A DNA stretch of 64,000 nt from Nitzschia sp. pyKryTriq1 (lineage: Eukaryota; Bacillariophyta; Bacillariophyceae; Bacillariales; Bacillariaceae): NCBI GenBank assembly GCA_956465555.1, contig OY101120.1, forward strand, positions 992,001-1,056,000. Reading direction: 5' to 3'. This document shows, one piece after another, positions 58,843-64,000 of this stretch. A program made the position numbers and the translations under genes. The notes beneath the pieces were generated by a model, which searched no databases, was not told where the DNA came from, and saw only the letters and a program-made list of their open reading frames with translations. Position 1 is the first letter of the stretch, and every line of letters begins with the position of its first letter.

Positions 58843-61405
58843 TCAAAAATACCAGTCTTTCTGATCGAGCCTGCGTGAGTCCACAACACCATCAAATGCT
58901 GGTCGAAGCGTTTCCGACGATAAGATCCCTTTTTGCCATGTGTAGATTGTTGGTGGCTTGTAATCCCTGCTGGCGGACTTTGCAAGCGAAGAAGCAAGTC
59001 GTTTCCGCGCCTCCTCAAATTCTGTTTGCATTACGTCACTGCGGTCGATTTCCTGGCTTGGGCTTTTCTCCGTCGCGTATGGTTCGGATGATCCCCGTGG
59101 CCTCGTCGACTGGGTGGAATTTCCACCGGGCCGCATGTCGTTTCTCCCATCCTCCTCTTCAAGAAACTCGATCCATTTCATTTGTATGGCCTGTTCACTC
59201 GAACTGGGGTCAAGTACTCCCGACAGAGTCTGGCTGTCCTGGTCGTCAAATTCTACAATTTGGAGGTCTTCCAAGTCCTCAAGCGAGCGCTCCACGTGCA
59301 TCTGGACTTGTGTCTCAGTTTTGAGCAAACTGTTGATGTCATCTTGCGCCTTCTCTTGCAAACCCAACCTACTGAGCGAAGTCTCACCCCGACGGCGAAA
59401 CGGAGATTTGATAGCACCAACAAAATTGCAAATCCAGTAGTACACGAGAGCTGCCCGAACGGCTCTTTGAGCCCCCGCCTCGGAGGCTATATATCTCAAC
59501 GCGCCAGCATTCCGGTGAGATATCTTTGTAGTCAAAAATGTTTTGACCAACAAGTCATATCGTGCCAACTTATTGGAATATCGAAAGACCGTCCTTAAAA
59601 TCCACAAAGATACCGACACAATCGCCAAAAGATCAAGCCTTGGACTGTCCAATCTGATTGACCCCACAACCAACAAGAAAGTAGCAAAACTGATCATATC
59701 AAAAAGGAAGGCGTCCGCTGGTCGAAAAACAAGCTTCGTCTTGGGCAATACCGCTGGAAGATTGGCCATAGGAACCCCCTCAAAGTTTCGAATTTCTATA
59801 TTTGCTCTCGTTTTGACGGTCTCCTTTGGTGAAGCTTGTTGAAATCCTTCAAGATCAAACATGTCTGCCGCCTCGCTGAGCCACCTGGGTGGTTTAATTT
59901 CAGGCTTTTCTTTCTTCTTGGGCCTCCAGACCACAACGACCTGCCAGAGTAGACACAAACGATAGCAAGAGTGAGCATCACAAAAAATCCAAATATCCGA
60001 ATGCCACTGGTTCTGGAACTACTCTGACCTCTTCGTATGTGGGCTCCACAAGCTCAGATTTTTCAAAGATGGCCTGAATCACCTTTCTCCGACCTGATCT
60101 GGTAAATAAATCGACAAGATTGTTGATGCTGACCCTTTCTAGGAGTTCCATTCTTGTCGGCTCGCCCCTATTGCTAAACGTGGCCATTTTCTTGTCGTAC
60201 TCGCAAGTGAGCCTGTTATGATTGATCTCATCCCTCATATCATGTTCAGCAGCAGCGATTGTCGAGTTGAGTGAATGCATCACTGAATCAATTGTTCGCT
60301 CTGCGGGGATTTCACAAATCACGAAAGGTTCCAAGGCGTCAGCTGGGTCAGGAGAGCCCACGAAGCGGACTTTGGAGCCACCATATCGACCAAGCTTCAG
60401 CCGACCACTTTCCCGCGGTATAGTCGCAATCTTCATGTCGCTCTCTTCTGTAAATGCACTTCGCAACGCTGTTGCAACAGTCTGGAGTGGAAGCGAGTCG
60501 GCTACCTTCTCAACCGATCTTCGTGCCTTTTTTCTAACCTTTCGACTTTTCTCAATAAATCTTCTTGCAACGGCGTTTTCCACCTGATCTAGTCGACGCT
60601 TCACCCAAGCCGCCGAACGCTGGACAATGCTTGCTTGTAGATAGTCGAGTTTGGGTAGAAGCAAGCGACCTTGGGTTACTTCTTCCGAGTATCCTCGCCA
60701 ATACACCAAAATTCGACCATCGAAAAGGAACTCGTCCTTGTCGATGATAGTGCCGTTGTCATGAAACCATTCTGGATAGAATTCTCGAGATATCGACTCA
60801 TCTAATTCACTGACGTCCGGGACGATTGATAGTCGTAGGAGGTAGCCGACATTCAAAGAGTCACAAAGATCAATATCTCGCCGATTCAGAAGCTCAAATC
60901 CTGCATCTTCCAACGAATTACGAAGCACACCGACTAGTCTTTGTTCTTGTTGAGGATCCAATACTTCGTTCTCGGTTTCATTCAGTGCCTGACGTTTCGA
61001 GTTGGATCCCTTTTCTCGATAAAGATAATCCAATCCTCGAGTCGCTCTATGAGCTCGTGCGTTGTAATAGGCATCAAATTTGTCGAGCAATCGTGGACTT
61101 TGAAATAAGTTGGACGGCAGAAACGACGGACTAGTAGGAAGCTTGGAGTCGGCCCTCGTCACAATGCGGCAAACAGGTTGGAGCAGATCCCCAGTGGAAT
61201 TAGTTGTGGCACATGAAACTGAAACCGCTGGTTCTGCTGACAGTACATGCTGCTTGCCATTGCGGGCAGGCCACAAAATACTTGACCGCCACCTTCGTTG
61301 CGTGCCAGAAAACTGCCTGGATGCGAGTGACGACGGAGAAACTAAGGCCAAAGCTTTCACGGCAAACAGAAATACGACAAACAGCTTCGTTATTGAAGCT
61401 TTCAT
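58843..61405 (-). CDS. TMEM143/DUF3754-family membrane protein
   Basis: I join exon 1 (61405-60023) to exon 2 (59940-58843) across an 82-base GT-AG intron, phase 0, giving 826 residues. The join reads PTYEEVR|VVVVWRPKK, which matches the PTFKEV-x-x-LYRR step of this family; without splicing the first part ends at a stop inside the intron. A signal peptide starts it (LFVVFLFAVKALAL). The N-terminal region has EFLFDGRILVYWRGYSEEV. Exon 2 has IEIRNFEGVPMANLPAVLP and two membrane segments (FLFDMISFATFLLVVGSI, LLAIVSVSLWILRTVF). The C-terminal 180 residues are soluble and acidic. Function of the family is unknown. It is convergent with PTOX, 140 bases apart. Confidence 0.82.
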
Positions 61406-63179
61406 CCTTGTTGTAGAGGTCCTGTTGCTAGACTGTTGCTTACGATGAATCGTACAAGTGCCGGTATGAATAACACCTCGCGATCGATCATTTCTTTTGT
61501 CTTTTGAGTTTTATGACTTGACAGAGAGTACACGTACCGGTACAGAATGAGGAGCTATTTTACTTGTAATTATGGCGCTGTTTTTTGCTCATTCATTTTG
61601 TCGCCTGTCCTTAGCTGGCGGGGCAGGCTCGGTTTCTCATTCATTCGGTTCCAACGGTTGTTTTCTAATTTGGGCGCGAAATTTGATTGTCCCCCGAATA
61701 AGTAGAACAGGCCCCCATTTGGGACTCAGTCACTGGTACTGCGGGGACTGCGGCCCACGATTGTGTGCTCGCCCCACTCTACCGGTACCGGTACAATTCT
61801 CGTCCCTCTACGTACCACTACTGTATTGTACTCTCTCTCTCTCTGTTGGCTCACAATTTGAGAGGATGCCAGAAAGCAACGGGGGTCTGGTCCAGGTCTG
61901 GTCTGTCAGGCTCTCGCCTTGCAAAGTCCGCAAAATAGGAGCATGCCAAACCATTTGGTGCATTTGTATGCATTTTCTTCCCATAACAATATTTCCACTT
62001 CCTCTAGAGTCATTCCTGTAGCCAGAATTGTAGTTCCTGTAGGATCATGTCTCACCTAATATTCTCCCAGGTGTCTTGCAAAGGTAGTTGATTGTATATT
62101 CTGTGGTGTTGTAGTTCTGGTCTTGTTCCTACTAGGTCTCAGCAGTGTACTGCATGGTATTCCTACCAACATTCTTTGCTATTTGTCTACTGCCTAAATA
62201 GTGAGAAGCAACGGGTTTTTGATTGATTTTGAAGAAGGGCTGCTGCTCTCCCACTGGCTGGAATACAAGAAGAATACTAGAATGGTAGCAAGACTTTGTT
62301 TACTCAAGAAAATAACTAGAGTACAAGTGCTCTCTCTCTCAGGTAGAGAGGGCAAGGGCGCTAGCTAGTGTTAGGGAGACTACAGTACCAGGTACTGTAC
62401 TGTAGCTCTGGTAGTACTGCGCTGCTAATACCGGTATTAGATTTATGCACATGAAATATTGGCATAGTAGACTGAATGTGATACTGAACTCGTGACGACA
62501 ACGATGACTCCTCCTCACTCCTTCCTCGACGAAGAAGGATTATTCTTCCGTTGCCGGCCATCGATCGGCACCAAAATTCAAAATTTTGCCATGTGACATA
62601 ATGTGAACTCGTCTTGAAAAAAGGTTGGATCGGACTTGATGCCGACCAACAAGAGCTGTTGGCCCAACGGATTGCCAATCGAGTCGGATTGTACAGCGCT
62701 CGAACCGTACTTGTACTGTACCGGTAGATATTTTGCTACTTAGAGGATTCATTCTCGGCAGTGGGGTTATTGAACCGCCATTCCTGGCTGTAAGTAAGAC
62801 ACAGAAATAAACAGTTCTGTATATGTTCATACTCATACAATTCGTTCCCGCCTTATTAGTTCAACAAAATTTGACTGAGTCACTCGGGTACGAACAATCA
62901 CGTATAGGGTAAAAAAATCGTCCGGTGCGCCGTGCACGCCGTGGAGGGCATAATCCATCGTGTCGTGGACAGTCACAGCGCGCGATGCGGCTCCAGCAGC
63001 GCGCTCCTCCACTTCCGCTGTCGTGGGCGTTTTTTGTTTTTTGGCAGATCTTTTTGGTCCACCCTTCGAGCACTCATTGATTTTCATCCTCGCGTTCCGT
63101 TTGCTCTCTTCGAAACCATCTACATCCATTTCCTTCAATCGATTGGTTTTTGTTTGCTGGAATTGACAGATGCATCAAC
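61406..63179. other. Divergent region, no supported gene
   Basis: About 1.8 kb between the DUF3754 gene and cyclin H. It contains GTAC/ACCGGT words at 61533-61542, 61780-61795, 62385-62400, 62430-62440 and 62705-62725, CT repeats at 61832-61845 and 62330-62345, and a purine/pyrimidine-biased stretch around 62330-62350. A 100-residue minus-strand frame at 62833-63138 is uncertain. Confidence 0.4.
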
Positions 63180-64000
63180 ATGAACTTTGATCAATCCACA
63201 CAAGCGAAATATTGGATGTTCGATCGAGACACTTTGCTGCGCTGCAAACAGGACGCTTCGGTGGTGACATCGATGACCAGAAAGGGACAATCATCGAAGG
63301 TCCGAGCGAAGAACTTCGCTTGCGGTTTCCAACAACGATGCCTCGAGACGCCCGATTGTGGACCTTGTGGACCTTTGCACACTTCCGTCGATTCTCAGTC
63401 GTCAGCAACAATGTCTACCTGTGACCAAGATATTCTCGTTCACTTCCACTCGCATCAAATACAGCGCCTGGTCGGACCGAACGCCATCTTCCCCGAGCTA
63501 CGGAGAAGTGCTTCTGTTCTCTCTACAGCTATCATGTTGTTTCGAAGATTCTATCTATCCAACTCGGTAATTGATTTCCATCCTCGCAACATCGCTGCAG
63601 CCAGCGCCTTGCTTGCCTGTAAAGTGGACTGCGAGCGTAACCTGGAGGTGAGTTTTCAGATGCTTCTAATTTTGTTCTTCTCGGTGTTTGGGTTGGAATA
63701 TATGATATACATGTCTGGAGGATGCATTTAAATTTTTCCCAGGAACTGCCTATGTAAATTTATGTTGATCCTGGTGAATTATTCCGAACGTCGGAGGCGA
63801 ACCCATACTCTCTTGTCGTTCAGTCTCGCGCGATCGGCATGCACTCGTGTGATACGATCCGTTCAGAGAAGAAAATGAGAGCTCGTCACCCCATTCTCGT
63901 TCTCACTCTTCTTCTTTCCTTGTTCTTTTGTTCAACAGGTTGTAATTCTTTCCCATGCAACATCAATAGTGAACCTCAAGGCACACAAAGCTTCCTTGTG
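63180..64000 (+). CDS. CCNH: Cyclin H homologue (CAK/TFIIH), 3' end cut by window edge
   Basis: The cyclin partner of CDK7, which activates cell-cycle CDKs and phosphorylates RNA polymerase II. The ATG at 63180 opens exon 1 to 63647, with the GTGAGT donor; a likely second exon starts at 63939 after ttcaacag, phase 0, and runs off the window. The motif [17 protein letters not shown] matches the cyclin H start (a W/F segment followed by an Arg/Lys-Asn-Asp patch). The first cyclin box shows [39 protein letters not shown]. An extra Cys-rich stretch ([17 protein letters not shown]) interrupts before the box. Cyclin C is the alternative. The 291-base intron could contain a missed small exon. Confidence 0.85.

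Noticed and set aside
59978-61405. DUF3754 first part read as a separate 475-residue gene
   Set aside because: The family match runs across an intron to the next exon; the stop is inside that intron.
62833-63138. Minus-strand frame of about 100 residues upstream of cyclin H
   Set aside because: No recognised motif and no splice partner; it could be real, but I cannot support it.

Overview
The window is nuclear DNA of a diatom, most likely a raphid pennate one; I cannot name the species. Several proteins carry a hydrophobic signal peptide followed at the cleavage site by a Phe (for example SCAF in the terminal oxidase, VGFS in the DUF4239 protein), which is the targeting signal of complex red-lineage plastids. 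Introns are few, short (about 80-110 bases) and GT-AG. Genes lie close together on both strands. A Ty1/copia-type retroelement remnant with diatom-like RNase H is present. Nothing looks bacterial in organisation: there are no operons, and the genes are split, eukaryote-specific or organelle-targeted.

Layout. 1-12 kb: the 5' part of a DIS3/RRP44 exosome nuclease (runs off the left edge), two unrecognised proteins, a Nei/Fpg-type DNA glycosylase with a SAP tail, a plastid-targeted bestrophin-like (DUF4239) membrane protein, and an internally deleted copia element with two near-identical LTRs. 12-22.5 kb: a small membrane protein, a membrane-anchored AlkB-type dioxygenase, a leucine-rich-repeat-like protein, a 2.2 kb gene-free stretch rich in GTAC palindromes, RPB12 with a 23-base last exon, a J-domain protein and an organelle-type NFACT-R protein. 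22.5-36 kb: a long disordered protein, a NYN/Zc3h12a-type RNase, a MED4-like Mediator subunit, a protein with a PP1-docking-like motif, a ThiE/TenI-like protein, an EamA transporter, a DDAH and a small zinc ribbon. 36-47 kb: an Fe-type superoxide dismutase fused to a coiled coil and a repeat tail, a type I glutamine synthetase, a 3R-MYB factor, ARV1, an unrecognised protein and a type II glycosyltransferase-like protein. 47-64 kb: the giant proteasome activator PA200/Blm10, a RUS-family protein, plastid terminal oxidase, a TMEM143/DUF3754 membrane protein, and the first exons of a cyclin H.

How they fit together. Most genes are single-copy housekeeping functions: RNA decay (DIS3), transcription (RPB12, MED4, cyclin H of TFIIH, 3R-MYB), protein quality control (PA200, NFACT-R, J protein), DNA repair (Nei, AlkB), redox and plastid electron flow (SOD, PTOX), nitrogen metabolism (glutamine synthetase, DDAH) and sterol/lipid handling (ARV1). 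They are not an obvious gene cluster. The unusual items are architectural: the fused SOD with an altered second-shell residue, the long acidic tail on PTOX, the Val2 glycosylase with SAP, the membrane-anchored AlkB, and a family of GTAC/ACCGGT palindromic tracts found almost only between genes.

Limits. All domain calls come from reading the sequence and remembering families; no search was run. Intron borders were chosen from GT-AG signals plus frame and family continuity. Starts were set at ATG codons.
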